Program-made: the position numbers and the translations under genes
Notes under the pieces: generated by a model
What the model was told of the DNA's origin: nothing
Databases searched by the model: none
What the model saw: the letters and a program-made list of their open reading frames with translations, nothing else
Shown: positions 43,185 through 55,051 of the stretch, piece after piece
How the letters are laid out: every line of letters begins with the position of its first letter
Position numbering within the stretch: the first letter of the stretch is position 1
Assembly: GCF_050033475.1 (NCBI RefSeq)
Contig: NZ_CP188322.1
Span: 62,001 to 126,000 of the forward strand
Direction of reading: 5' to 3'
DNA: 64,000 nucleotides
From: Cetobacterium sp050033475
Lineage (GTDB): Bacteria; Fusobacteriota; Fusobacteriia; Fusobacteriales; Fusobacteriaceae

Positions 43185-44066
43185 ATGTTATTAAGAAATG
43201 GATATTTTTGTGCTGTAATGGCAGGATTGATATGGGGGCTTATTGGAATTTCAACTTTAAATTTAAGTGATTTAGGTATGAATACTTATGAGATTTCTTT
43301 TTTAAGAGTTTTATATGCATTTATTTTAGGAATGATTTATTTACATTTTTCAGATAAGGAAAAAAGAACAACTTTTAAAGCAGTTCCTAAAAATATTTGG
43401 AAATATATAATATTAACTGGGATTGTTTGCCAAGGATTATTAAATATATTTTTTTCAATAGCAGTTATAAAAACTGGAACTATAACAGGAATTATGTTAA
43501 TGGATGTAGGACCTTTATTTACAATAATTATGTGTAGAATCTTTTTCAAAGAACATATTAGTTTTATAAAAATGCTGTCTTTAATGATGGCGTTTTTAGG
43601 AGCGGTATTATTAATAACAAATGGTGAATTAAGTCAGTTGAATTTTAATTATACAGGAGTAGCCTTTGGTTTATTAGGCGGAGCATGTTATGGATTTTAT
43701 CCAATTATTAATAAAAAAGCTTCAGATAGTTTTGATCCTGTTAGATTAACTATATATAGTTTTGGAATAGCAACTATTTTTTTAATGTTTTTTCTAAATA
43801 AAAATTCATGGGAAATTATGTTTACAAGTAAAGCTATAATAGGTGGAATTTTTTATGGATTAGTTCCAACTTTAATAGCCTATATATTTTATTCAAGATC
43901 AATGATTTTTATATCTCCTTCAACAGCAAGTATAATTTCTTTGTTAGAAGTTCCTGCAACAACGATTGTTGGAATATTTTTGCTTCATGAACCTGTTGGA
44001 ATTTTTAAAATATTAGGCATGATTATAGTTTTATCTGGAATGTTATTATCTAAAGTAAAAAACTAG
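43185..44066 (+). CDS. EamA/DMT-family transporter, second copy
   Basis: 293 residues, ten transmembrane helices in two EamA halves (GLIWGLIGISTL at the start; GLLGGACYGFYPIINKKASD in the second half; the closing LLEVPATTIVGIFLLHEPVGIFKILGM is the family C-terminal pattern). Metabolite exporter of unknown substrate. GGGGTG precedes the ATG. It is a different paralogue from the DMT gene at 29491. Confidence 0.9.
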   Translation: MLLRNGYFCAVMAGLIWGLIGISTLNLSDLGMNTYEISFLRVLYAFILGMIYLHFSDKEKRTTFKAVPKNIWKYIILTGIVCQGLLNIFFSIAVIKTGTITGIMLMDVGPLFTIIMCRIFFKEHISFIKMLSLMMAFLGAVLLITNGELSQLNFNYTGVAFGLLGGACYGFYPIINKKASDSFDPVRLTIYSFGIATIFLMFFLNKNSWEIMFTSKAIIGGIFYGLVPTLIAYIFYSRSMIFISPSTASIISLLEVPATTIVGIFLLHEPVGIFKILGMIIVLSGMLLSKVKN

Positions 44067-44088
44067 AGAGATTCTCTCTAGTTTTTCA
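44064..44088. terminator. Bidirectional terminator
   Basis: ACTAGAGAGA with TCTCTCTAGT around the EamA stop codon, followed by Ts; shared with the convergent small gene. Confidence 0.8.
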
Positions 44089-44377
44089 TTTCTTTATTAG
44101 AATAACTTAAAGTATAATAGTTCGTTAAATCTAAATCTTCATATATTATTTTTTCAATTTTTTGTTCAATATCTTCTTGGGTATATTCATTTTCGGTGAC
44201 AAAGTCTAAAATACATGTAACTTTGTCTTTCATAAGAGAGGTATTTATTTCAAATTTTGTTTCAGAATTAAAATTGTTTTTAAAAGCTTCTGTGATATCA
44301 TCAAGAGAAGTTGTATCTTGATAATTTTTAAAAGAAACTTTAATAAGATATTTTAAAGATTTACTATTGAAATTCAT
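44078..44377 (-). CDS. Hypothetical protein
   Basis: 99 residues, no signal peptide, predicted ferredoxin-like alternation of helix and strand (KYLIKVSFKNYQD; FEINTSLMKDKVTCILDFVT). One cysteine. No family recognised. A good AAGGAGG lies before the ATG, which supports real expression. It is monocistronic between two terminators. Confidence 0.6.
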   Translation of the reverse strand: MNFNSKSLKYLIKVSFKNYQDTTSLDDITEAFKNNFNSETKFEINTSLMKDKVTCILDFVTENEYTQEDIEQKIEKIIYEDLDLTNYYTLSYSNKEMKN

Positions 44378-44450
44378 AAAAACCTCCTTATAAAATTTAG
44401 CTAAAAGCTATTACTAAATATATACTCTATTAAATAGAAAAAGTAAATAA

Positions 44451-44485
44451 AAAAGATAATTTCTTACGAAGAAATTATCTTTTTT
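44451..44485 (-). terminator. Terminator after the ebg operon
   Basis: AAAAGATAATTTCTT (44451-44465) and AAGAAATTATCTTTT (44469-44483), T-rich beyond; just past the stop of the YgjI-like gene. Confidence 0.85.
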
Positions 44486-44488
44486 AGT

Positions 44489-45895
44489 TTAAATAGTTTT
44501 TATTTTAGCATTAACACTTAATGTTTTTTCATATTTATTATATTTCCATAAAGCCCATCCCATAAATAAAACTACTCCTCCAACATTATAAGATAAGGTT
44601 AATAAAATACTTTGACCTGATGGGAAAATAGCAGCAATAAAAGCAATAGAAAATATACATAATAATAATGAAGTTATTATTAATCCCACTTTTCTAGAAC
44701 CCATTTTGAAGTCTCTAGGTAAATGGTCTTTATTTAATCTTAAATTAAAATAAGCAATCATTATGAATAAAGGTGGCAGTAATGAAGTAGCAGCAGTCAT
44801 ATTAATTATAACTCCTAATAGTTCGTTAATATCTCCTACACCTAAAGCAGGTATAATTAATAATGGAATAACAATAAATAATTGAATCCATGCAGCTCTT
44901 TCAGGAATTCCATATTTATTAAGTGCTACTGTTTTTTCTCCAAAAATATCCTTTGGAATTTCAGAGAAAAATACTTTAACAGGAGCAGAAGTCCATACTA
45001 AAAGTGCACCTAAAGCACTTGCAAGCATAACAATTCCTATAAAATGATTAACAATTTTAGTACTAATTCCAAAGTAATTAGCAAGTCCTGAAAAAACTTG
45101 GAAAATACCAGAAGTATATGAAAGATCACTTTGAGGTACAAAAACATTTATTAATAAAGAACCTACAGAGTATAAACCACCAATCATAAGTCCACCAATA
45201 ACAATAGTTCTTACAAAAGCTTTAGGTCCTCCTTTTAAATCATTAATATATACCCCAATAGCTTCTGAACCACCAGCAGCAAAGAAGATCCAAGCCATAG
45301 TTCCCATAAATTTCCAGTTAAAAGCAGGTGTCATAGCTTTTATTGTAATAGGTGTTGCAGGTTGAACTCCACCTAAAAGAGCTCCTCCACATAAAATTAT
45401 AAAAGCAAAGGACATTAAAAGCATTAAAGAACTTCCAAAACTAGTTACTCTACCAATCCAATCTGCTCCTTTTGTTGAAACCCAAGTTGCTACAACAAAT
45501 ATTAATATAGACATTATAGTAACTGTAATTGGAGAGAAAGCGTATTCATATCCTAAGAAAGTATATGAAGTATAAACTAAAATGCTAGGTAATAAAGATG
45601 TAAAATAAAATAAATTTACAAACCAATAAGCATAAGCACTTAAAAAAGCCCATTTAGGTCCTAAAGACGATTTAACCCATTGATAAACTCCAGATTCAGA
45701 ATCTTTATTTAGGCTAACAAATTCAGAAATAATAAATACAAAAGGAATAAAGTAAAATATTGTTGCAAATAAGAAACCAGGGGCTGAAGCCATCCCGATT
45801 TCTATATTATTATTAACAACATTTCTAAAGTTAAATACTGCTGCAATAGTCATTGAAAGTAATGAAAATTTACCAATCTTTGCTCTTGTTGACAT
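44489..45895 (-). CDS. APC-superfamily permease, YgjI-like, in the ebg operon
   Basis: 468 residues, about 12 transmembrane helices, of the glutamate:GABA-antiporter-like APC group (SLLSMTIAAVFNFRNVVNNN at the start; SESGVYQWVKSSLGPKWAFLSAYAYW). In E. coli the gene after ebgC is ygjI, a permease of this same superfamily, and the order here is identical, so orthology in position is likely. In spite of its place beside a beta-galactosidase, APC proteins normally carry amino acids or amines; the real substrate is unknown. GGAGG precedes the ATG. Confidence 0.85.
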   Translation of the reverse strand: MSTRAKIGKFSLLSMTIAAVFNFRNVVNNNIEIGMASAPGFLFATIFYFIPFVFIISEFVSLNKDSESGVYQWVKSSLGPKWAFLSAYAYWFVNLFYFTSLLPSILVYTSYTFLGYEYAFSPITVTIMSILIFVVATWVSTKGADWIGRVTSFGSSLMLLMSFAFIILCGGALLGGVQPATPITIKAMTPAFNWKFMGTMAWIFFAAGGSEAIGVYINDLKGGPKAFVRTIVIGGLMIGGLYSVGSLLINVFVPQSDLSYTSGIFQVFSGLANYFGISTKIVNHFIGIVMLASALGALLVWTSAPVKVFFSEIPKDIFGEKTVALNKYGIPERAAWIQLFIVIPLLIIPALGVGDINELLGVIINMTAATSLLPPLFIMIAYFNLRLNKDHLPRDFKMGSRKVGLIITSLLLCIFSIAFIAAIFPSGQSILLTLSYNVGGVVLFMGWALWKYNKYEKTLSVNAKIKTI

Positions 45896-45911
45896 ATGTA
45901 TCCTCCAGGAA

Positions 45912-46361
45912 TTATTTATTTAAGAAATAATTATCTTCAATAGTTACTCTTAGAATAACTTTTTTTATATTTTCTCCACCTAAAAATTTATGAGCTTCAT
46001 GATTTTCAATAATAATTAAATTTCCTGATTTTAAATTAATTATTTCGCCATTTCCTTGGAAATATTCTCTATCTGTTTCATCTGAATATGGAGTTATTGA
46101 ACATAAATCAGATTTTTTTCCAATTTCTAATTTTTCTTCTCCTGAAATATAATAATGTACATCCATGTATCTTCTATTTCCTGTAAAATTATTTTCTTTA
46201 GGATTAATAGTAGAGATTTTATAAACTAGAGAATCTCCAATACTATAGAAAATATTTTCTTTAATATTTTCTATATTTTCAATTGCCTCAGCACATCTAA
46301 TCCATTTTTTTCCAACTCTAAAAATACTTTTAAATTCTTCGAAATTTTGTAAGATAACCAT
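45912..46361 (-). CDS. ebgC: Beta-galactosidase small subunit EbgC (YhcH/YjgK/YiaL family)
   Basis: 149 residues, one jelly-roll domain of the DUF386/YhcH family. Conserved pieces: RRYMDVHYYISGEEKLEIG (the MDVH region), YSDETDREYF, and the C-terminal FGE-less metal-like site NHEAHKFLGG. In E. coli EbgC is needed for full EbgA activity. It lies 10 bp after ebgA on the same strand, which together with ebgA and the divergent LacI gene makes EbgC the best name, rather than the YiaL sugar-isomerase-linked relatives. Confidence 0.88.
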   Translation of the reverse strand: MVILQNFEEFKSIFRVGKKWIRCAEAIENIENIKENIFYSIGDSLVYKISTINPKENNFTGNRRYMDVHYYISGEEKLEIGKKSDLCSITPYSDETDREYFQGNGEIINLKSGNLIIIENHEAHKFLGGENIKKVILRVTIEDNYFLNK

Positions 46362-46371
46362 TTTAATCCTC

Positions 46372-49413
<3,042 letters not shown>

Positions 49414-49498
49414 TTAATATACTCACCCGCCTAATTTAATACTTAATATACGTTTTCGATATAAAGAATATACTACAACGAATTAATTAAGTCAATAA

Positions 49499-49521
49499 TT
49501 TTAGTAAAAATTTTACTAAAA
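49499..49521. promoter_or_regulatory. Operator palindrome between ebgA and ebgR
   Basis: TTTTAGTAAAA (49499-49509) and TTTTACTAAAA (49511-49521) around a single central A, a perfect 11-bp inverted repeat 86 bp upstream of ebgA and 84 bp before the regulator ATG. The likely site of the adjacent LacI-type repressor, controlling both directions. Confidence 0.65.
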
Positions 49522-49604
49522 AAATAAAAATAACAAATAAATTGTAAGCATATAGTAAAAATATGGTAAACTATATTTATAAAAACATATTGAGGGGGAT
49601 ATGT

Positions 49605-50570
49605 ATGGCTACATTAAAAGAAATTGCAGAACTTACAAAACTCTCTATCGCAACAGTTTCTAGAATTTTAAATAATGATGTAACATTATCAGTTAAGGAT
49701 GAAACTAAATGTAGAGTATTAGAGGTTGCCGAAAAATTAAATTATAAAGGATTAACTAAACAAAATAATAAGAAAAATTATGAAATAGGTATTATATTTA
49801 ATTATAAAGAAGAAGTAGAATTAATGGATCCGTATTATTTATCTATTAGATTTGCAATAGAAGAGGAAGCTGTTAAGTTAGGAATTCCATTTTATAAATT
49901 TTATGGACTAGATTCTATAGATAAATCTATATCTATGACAGGAATCATAGCCGTAGGTAATTTTTTAGAAAAAGAATTAGAAGAAATGGAAAAAATAACA
50001 TCAAATATTATTTTAGTAGATTCGCCAGGAAATAAAAAATATGATACAATCACTGTTGATTTGAAAGAAATAACTGGAGAAATAATTGAATTATTTTTGA
50101 AAAAAAATCGTAAAAAAATAGGTTTTATTGGTGGAAGAGATTATTCTGAAAAAATAGATGAAAGAGAAAAGGCTATAATTGAATATGGCCAATGGAATGA
50201 TCACATAGATTTGGAAAATATTTATATAGGTGAATTTACAAGTCGTTCAGGTTACAAATTAGCAAAGGAAATGATTAATAAAAATTCTTTACCAGATGCT
50301 TTATTTGTGGCCAATGATTCGATAGCTTTAGGAGTTTTAAAAGCTTTAAATGAAAATGGAATTAAAATACCTCAAGATATATCAATTATAAGTATAAATG
50401 ATATTCCTGCTTCACAATTTACATATCCTGCATTATCAACAATAAAAATTTATTCAGATATAATGGGAAAAGAAAGTGTGAAGATGGTGAAGGATAAAAT
50501 AGAAAATATGAGAGAATATCCATTAAAAGTATATGTTCCTTTTTCAATAAAATTAAGAGAAACACTTTAA
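49605..50570 (+). CDS. ebgR: LacI-family repressor of the ebg operon
   Basis: 321 residues. LacI HTH at the N terminus (MATLKEIAELTKLSIATVSRILNND, with hinge region) and a periplasmic-binding-protein-like effector domain (GIIFNYKEE; IGFIGGRDYSE; FVANDSIALGVLKALNENGIKIPQDISIISIND). ATG 49605 follows GAGGGGG; the 14 extra upstream codons are rejected. Divergent from ebgA, as EbgR is in E. coli. Inducer presumably a beta-galactoside. Confidence 0.9.
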   Translation: MATLKEIAELTKLSIATVSRILNNDVTLSVKDETKCRVLEVAEKLNYKGLTKQNNKKNYEIGIIFNYKEEVELMDPYYLSIRFAIEEEAVKLGIPFYKFYGLDSIDKSISMTGIIAVGNFLEKELEEMEKITSNIILVDSPGNKKYDTITVDLKEITGEIIELFLKKNRKKIGFIGGRDYSEKIDEREKAIIEYGQWNDHIDLENIYIGEFTSRSGYKLAKEMINKNSLPDALFVANDSIALGVLKALNENGIKIPQDISIISINDIPASQFTYPALSTIKIYSDIMGKESVKMVKDKIENMREYPLKVYVPFSIKLRETL

Positions 50571-50595
50571 AATAATTTTGGAGGGAAGAGAAGTT

Positions 50596-51354
50596 ATGAA
50601 AAAAACAACGATTCTATCTTTAGTTAATCAAAAAGGTGGAGTTGCTAAAACAACATCAACAATAAATTTAGCTGCAGCACTGTCAAAATTAGGAAAAAAA
50701 GTTTTAGTTATTGATTTAGATCCTCAGGGAAATTGTACAGTAGGTTCAGGTATAGATTTAACAAATTTAAAATACGGAACTTATAATTTATTATTAGAGA
50801 ATACACCAGCAGAAGATTGTATCATAAAAAGAGATTCATATGATATTATAGGAACGGATATAAAACTTGCAGGAGCAGAATTAATAATAATTTCCAAAAT
50901 AGCTAGAGAAAGTTTATTAAAACATAAGTTAGATAAATTAACAGGTTATGATTTTATTTTAATAGATTGTCCTCCAAGTTTATCATTGTTAACAGTAAAT
51001 GCATTAACTGCATCAACATCTGCCTATGTTCCTGTTTCAGCTTCAGTTTTTGCTGTAGGTGGAATAACTCAATTATCAGATACAATAGATTCGATAAAAA
51101 TATTAAATAAAGATTTAGAAATTAAAGGTGTATTTTTAACAAGATTTGATAAAAGAGAAAAATTTAATTATATGGTTGAAGATGCTTTGTTACAAATGTT
51201 TGAAGAAAAACTTTTAAAAACAAAAATAAGAGTTTGTGCAGATATAAATAAATCTCAAGTTCAAGGGGTAGATATTTTTACTCATAATCCAAAAGCTAGA
51301 TCAGCAGAAGATTATATGCAATTGGCACAGGAGGTTATAGAACTTGAAAAATAA
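50596..51354 (+). CDS. parA: ParA-type partition ATPase
   Basis: 252 residues with the deviant Walker A KGGVAKTT near residue 12, the switch region IDLDPQGNCT, and FILIDCPPSLSLLTVNALTAS. Chromosome-like ParA (Soj) of the small class without an N-terminal HTH. It segregates the replicon together with a centromere-binding partner, encoded next with translational coupling. ATG 50596 follows GGAGGGAAGAG. It is 10 kb from the iteron origin. Confidence 0.92.
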   Translation: MKKTTILSLVNQKGGVAKTTSTINLAAALSKLGKKVLVIDLDPQGNCTVGSGIDLTNLKYGTYNLLLENTPAEDCIIKRDSYDIIGTDIKLAGAELIIISKIARESLLKHKLDKLTGYDFILIDCPPSLSLLTVNALTASTSAYVPVSASVFAVGGITQLSDTIDSIKILNKDLEIKGVFLTRFDKREKFNYMVEDALLQMFEEKLLKTKIRVCADINKSQVQGVDIFTHNPKARSAEDYMQLAQEVIELEK

Positions 51355-52039
51355 TTTGTTAGGGTCTTTGGTGAGTAAAGCTAAGGAAAAGAAAGAAAAT
51401 ATAGCATTACAAACAGGATTAATTCGTGAGGAATATAAACCAACAATAGATTATGATTTATTAGAAATTAATTCTTCCGAAAAGGAATTATTAATAGAAT
51501 ATGAAAAAAAATTATCTCACCATATAAGTGAAATGAGAAAAAATATTTTTGATATTTCAGAAGCATTATTTTTAGCTCAAAAAAGTTTATCAAATCATCA
51601 TGATGGGACTTTTTGTAAATGGTATGAGATGTTAGGTTTAAAGAAAGATTTTGTTTATATGTGTTTAAAGAGATACAATTTATATTTGGAATATAAATTA
51701 GAAAAAGTATTTAATCTTCCTGATAGATCTATAAAAGATATCTCAAAATTAAAATCCTTAGTTTCAGAAGAGAAAATAATTACTTTATTAAATAGTTCAA
51801 AAATTTCTGAAGAATTAAAAGAATTGAAAAAAGAGTTTTCGGTCAGACCGAAAACTGAAAAAAAATCAAACTTATCAATTTGGATAAATAAAAAAACTAA
51901 AAATTCTATAGAGTTTATAACAGAAGGTATTTTTTTACCAAAAAATAACTTAATTGAAGATATGATTGTTTATAGTGAGAATGGTAAAGTTTATATAAAA
52001 ATAAAAGAAGAGTTTTTATGTGAATATGAAAAAAAATAA
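51344..52039 (+). CDS. Probable centromere-binding partner of ParA (non-canonical ParB)
   Basis: About 231 residues from TTG 51344, which overlaps the parA end by 11 bp and has GGAGG (51330-51334) inside parA. No canonical ParB N-terminal CTPase motif is seen. The middle (HHISEMRKNIFDISEALFLAQKSL; FCKWYEMLGLKKDFVYMCLKRYNLYLE) looks like a helix-turn-helix DNA-binding region as in DUF3102-like partition proteins; the C terminus is a strand-rich segment. Its coding sequence contains a 23-bp perfect palindrome (51834-51856). Role inferred from operon position. Confidence 0.65.
   Translation: MKNNLLGSLVSKAKEKKENIALQTGLIREEYKPTIDYDLLEINSSEKELLIEYEKKLSHHISEMRKNIFDISEALFLAQKSLSNHHDGTFCKWYEMLGLKKDFVYMCLKRYNLYLEYKLEKVFNLPDRSIKDISKLKSLVSEEKIITLLNSSKISEELKELKKEFSVRPKTEKKSNLSIWINKKTKNSIEFITEGIFLPKNNLIEDMIVYSENGKVYIKIKEEFLCEYEKK
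51834..51856. repeat. Perfect 23-bp palindrome inside the parA partner gene
   Basis: AGTTTTCGGTC (51834-51844), central A, GACCGAAAACT (51846-51856). Eleven-base arms with a GC-rich centre are improbable by chance in such AT-rich coding sequence. Possible partition centromere, or a regulatory hairpin. Confidence 0.6.
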
Positions 52040-52043
52040 AAAT

Positions 52044-52075
52044 CCCCAAATCTAATAAATAGATTTGGGGTATTT
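52044..52075. terminator. Terminator after the partition operon
   Basis: CCCCAAATCTA (52044-52054) with TAGATTTGGGG (52060-52070), then T run; shared with the convergent PhnA gene. Confidence 0.9.
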
Positions 52076-52417
52076 TTATGATTTCTTTACAAATTCAGAT
52101 TTTAATTTCATAGCTCCAATTCCATCAATTTTACAATCGATATCATGGTCACCATCAATTAAACGAATATTTTTAACTTTAGTCCCTTGTTTTACAACTA
52201 ATGAACTTCCTTTAATTTTTAAATCTTTAATAACAACAACAGTATCACCATCAACAAGAATACTTCCATTAGCATCTTTGTAAACTTTCTCTTCAGATTC
52301 TTGATCATCAGTTGCTGTTAAAGACCACTCGTGAAAACATTCAGGACAAACTAAAATTTCTCCATCTTCGTATGTATATTCAGAATTACATTTTGGGCAA
52401 TTAGGTAATTTTATCAT
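52076..52417 (-). CDS. PhnA/YjdM-family protein
   Basis: 113 residues. N-terminal zinc ribbon with CPKCNSEYTYEDG and CPECFHEW, followed by the PhnA beta-barrel domain (ILVDGDTVVVIKDLKIKGSS; KGTKVKNIRLIDGDHDIDCKIDG; the closing MKLKSEFVKK). The family has been called alkylphosphonate-utilisation protein PhnA, but E. coli YjdM has no settled function. Monocistronic between two hairpins. Confidence 0.92.
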   Translation of the reverse strand: MIKLPNCPKCNSEYTYEDGEILVCPECFHEWSLTATDDQESEEKVYKDANGSILVDGDTVVVIKDLKIKGSSLVVKQGTKVKNIRLIDGDHDIDCKIDGIGAMKLKSEFVKKS

Positions 52418-52504
52418 ATTTTTATAATTTCTCCATTTCTTAAATAAATTTTAATAGTTTTTATATTATAAAATAATTTCGAAATTTTGTCAAATGGAGT
52501 AACT

Positions 52505-53230
52505 TTATAATGATTTTATAAATATATATTTATTTTCTGAAGAAAGTTCTTGAGAGAAAATATAATTATTATCTTTGAAATTTTTAATTTTAGAAATATC
52601 TTCTATTTTATTTAAAATAAAATAGTCTAACATTTTCCCACGCATTTTTTTGGCTTCATTACTATTTATTTTTAAATTATTATTTTCTAAAATAAAAAAA
52701 TCAATATCGACTACAGAAAATTTCTTTCGGTCGATAATTTTTGAAAATTCTTTAGAGGCAAGATTTATAATTAGTTCTTTTTCTTGGAAAAAATTATTTA
52801 TATTTTCTTTCCAAAAATTATAAAGGGAAGTTTCCATAATTTTCATAGTCATATCTAATCTATAGGGCTTAATAAGAGTCATAGGAGTTAGAACACCATA
52901 AAAAGCAGATAAAATTCGACAATATTTATTAGCATATATTATATTTTCTGTGGAATATTTTTCTAATGATAAATTAGAAAAACTAACACCATCATAAAGA
53001 AATAAAGCTGGATGAGATTTTAAATTATTGTAATTAGAAATATTATTGATAGTTTCTGTTAAAAGTTTATCTTTAATTTTCATTATTTTACTTAAATCTT
53101 CAGATGATAAATTTTTAAGAATATTATTTAATAAATCGGATTCTTTTTTAAAATGAATTATGTCATTAGAAAAAGAAATACTTATATTTTTATAATTCAT
53201 ACCTTTACTTGGAGAAAAAATAATTTTCAT
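52505..53230 (-). CDS. yaaA: YaaA-family protein (peroxide resistance)
   Basis: 241 residues, DUF328. Motifs: IIFSPSKGM at the start, LYDGVSFSNLSLEKYS, LASKEFSKII, and AKKMRGKMLDYFI near the C terminus. YaaA in E. coli limits iron-dependent damage during peroxide stress and binds DNA. ATG 53230 follows GAGGTG; the longer frame adds 19 residues without a ribosome binding site. Separate promoter presumed. Confidence 0.88.
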   Translation of the reverse strand: MKIIFSPSKGMNYKNISISFSNDIIHFKKESDLLNNILKNLSSEDLSKIMKIKDKLLTETINNISNYNNLKSHPALFLYDGVSFSNLSLEKYSTENIIYANKYCRILSAFYGVLTPMTLIKPYRLDMTMKIMETSLYNFWKENINNFFQEKELIINLASKEFSKIIDRKKFSVVDIDFFILENNNLKINSNEAKKMRGKMLDYFILNKIEDISKIKNFKDNNYIFSQELSSENKYIFIKSL

Positions 53231-53258
53231 AATACACCTCACTAAAAATTTAATAAAA

Positions 53259-53293
53259 AAACAGTTGATACATAGATAGTATATCAACTGTTT
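53259..53293 (-). terminator. Terminator after the second APC permease
   Basis: AAACAGTTGATA (53259-53270) and TATCAACTGTTT (53282-53293), with a T run on the minus strand. Located between the permease and yaaA, both leftward. Confidence 0.85.
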
Positions 53294-53299
53294 GTAAAT

Positions 53300-54736
53300 T
53301 TAGTTATTTGTTTTTTTTGCAATTTTAGGAAGAATAAATCCTAAACCTACCAATACAACTGGAGTTAAAATATTTAAAGTTAATTGGAAAAACCATTCAG
53401 AAGTAAATGCAGGTATATCTTTAGGGAAAACACCCATTGAGCAGGCAAATGCAGTAAATGCAAAACACCAAACTCCAACTAAAGTTGCTAATTTATCATT
53501 TTTTATAAATTTATACTTAGCATGAGCTGTTAAATTTTTATTTTTCAATAATCCTCTTAATCCGATATAAGCCAGGAATACCCATAGATATCTTAAAGGC
53601 ATAACTATAGAGTTCAAGTCTAATAACCAGTTATAAAGATTATTCATATTTCCTATTCCAAAGGCTGGGATAATGATAAGAATACTTACTAAAATAGCAG
53701 TTAATTTATATCCATTTATAGGAGCACCATATTCATTTGTGATTGCGAAAGATTTAGGAATATATCTTTTGTCAGCATCACCAATTAATATTTTTAAAGG
53801 TGCATCTATTGAAAACATTAATCCTGCTACCTGTCCTAAGGCATTAGCAATAGCATATAAAACTAATAGTAAATTTCCAACACCATAATATTCACCAAGT
53901 AATTTGAATGCATAATATTGACCATTCATTTTTAAATCTGCTGGAATATTGTTACTGTTAAACATAATACCCATTGCAAAAGATCCTAATAAAGCTGACA
54001 TACCAACCATTGCTGCAAGAGCTAACATTCCTTTAGGAAAATTTCTGTCTGGATGATCTAGATCTTTAACATATGGAGATATTTTTTCAGCACCACCAAC
54101 AGCAAAAATTAACATAGATATTGTTGTAAAATATCTAAAATCAAATTTAGGTAAGAAAGTACTCATACTCCATACTGTAGTCGCAGACTTAGCATCAACT
54201 AATTTTGGAGCTGCTACAGTTAAAAGTATATATAAAATTCCCATGAAAAACATAGATGTTCCTGCAAGAGCACCAATTCTTTTTAAAGAGTTGATTCCCT
54301 TTGATGATAGCCATAAGAATACTAAAAATATTATTAATACTATACTTTGTAAAAGAATAGGATTGAAATTTTTAATAATACTTGCATCTTGGAAAAATAC
54401 CCAACTTAAAGCAACTAAAACATTTTGAGGTTTTTGTGCTAAGTATGGAATATGTACAACCCAATATGTCCAACCAGCTAAGTAAGCAATCATAGGTCCA
54501 TAAGTAGATCCTATCCAACTTGAAACTCCACCAGATTGATGATCAAATACAGATCCCATTTCTCCAACCATAAGTGCGTAAGGTAAAAAATATAAAGATA
54601 ATATTAGTATCCAAGAAATAACAACTGTAAGACCTTGATTGGCATAGTTATTAACAACATTTCCAAATCCCCAAACAATTGTAAATCCCATCATGGCTAA
54701 TGTTCGCCAATTGATTTTTTTAACGTTTGTTCCCAT
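53300..54736 (-). CDS. APC-superfamily amino-acid permease, second YgjI-type copy
   Basis: 478 residues, 12 transmembrane helices, same APC subgroup as the permease at 44489 (start RTLAMMGFTIVWGFGNVVNNY; SSWIGSTYGPMIAYLAGWTYW; AVGGAEKISPYVKDL). Resemblance to YgjI/YjeM-like proteins. Likely cytoplasmic-membrane amino-acid or amine transporter; substrate not readable. AAGGAGC precedes the ATG. It is single between terminators, so unlike copy 1 it is outside the ebg operon. Confidence 0.87.
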   Translation of the reverse strand: MGTNVKKINWRTLAMMGFTIVWGFGNVVNNYANQGLTVVISWILILSLYFLPYALMVGEMGSVFDHQSGGVSSWIGSTYGPMIAYLAGWTYWVVHIPYLAQKPQNVLVALSWVFFQDASIIKNFNPILLQSIVLIIFLVFLWLSSKGINSLKRIGALAGTSMFFMGILYILLTVAAPKLVDAKSATTVWSMSTFLPKFDFRYFTTISMLIFAVGGAEKISPYVKDLDHPDRNFPKGMLALAAMVGMSALLGSFAMGIMFNSNNIPADLKMNGQYYAFKLLGEYYGVGNLLLVLYAIANALGQVAGLMFSIDAPLKILIGDADKRYIPKSFAITNEYGAPINGYKLTAILVSILIIIPAFGIGNMNNLYNWLLDLNSIVMPLRYLWVFLAYIGLRGLLKNKNLTAHAKYKFIKNDKLATLVGVWCFAFTAFACSMGVFPKDIPAFTSEWFFQLTLNILTPVVLVGLGFILPKIAKKTNN

Positions 54737-54913
54737 TAATTCTGCTCCTTTTTTTATACAATTAAAAATATCACTTTATCAATGTCTAAGAATACAGTAA
54801 ATATACGCAAAATGCAAATTTTTTTTATATAATTACTAAAAAATGAAATAATATTTTTATTTATCCTAAAAATATAGTATGGAATTTAAGAATTTATATT
54901 TTTAAAATTAATG

Positions 54914-54922
54914 TGGTATAAT
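54914..54922 (+). promoter_or_regulatory. Extended -10 promoter for a small membrane ORF
   Basis: TGG-TATAAT (54914-54922), no clear -35 box, about 25 bp upstream of the ORF start. The gap 54737-54913 shows no other ORF. Confidence 0.55.
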
Positions 54923-54947
54923 AATAAAAAGCTGGGAGGGATGAATT

Positions 54948-55040
54948 ATGAAAGAAGAGCATAAGAAAAGAATCTATATGGCAATTGTTTTAATAATTAT
55001 TTTAGCATTAGGGTTTTTCTGTTTACCATGGAATATTTAG
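54948..55040 (+). CDS. 30-residue single-membrane-helix microprotein
   Basis: ATG 54948 follows GGGAGGG (54934-54940) and ends at TAG 55038-55040. The encoded peptide is a basic N terminus (MKEEHKKRIY) followed by one hydrophobic helix (MAIVLIIILALGFFCLPW). It has its own extended -10 promoter and a terminator at 55052-55085, i.e. a complete one-gene unit. Microproteins of this shape often regulate membrane complexes or toxicity; no specific family recognised. Confidence 0.6.
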   Translation: MKEEHKKRIYMAIVLIIILALGFFCLPWNI

Positions 55041-55051
55041 AGAGCAAAGAA

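Noticed and set aside
44489..45895. Lactose permease in the ebg operon
   Set aside because: The protein is an APC-superfamily transporter, not an MFS or GPH sugar carrier.
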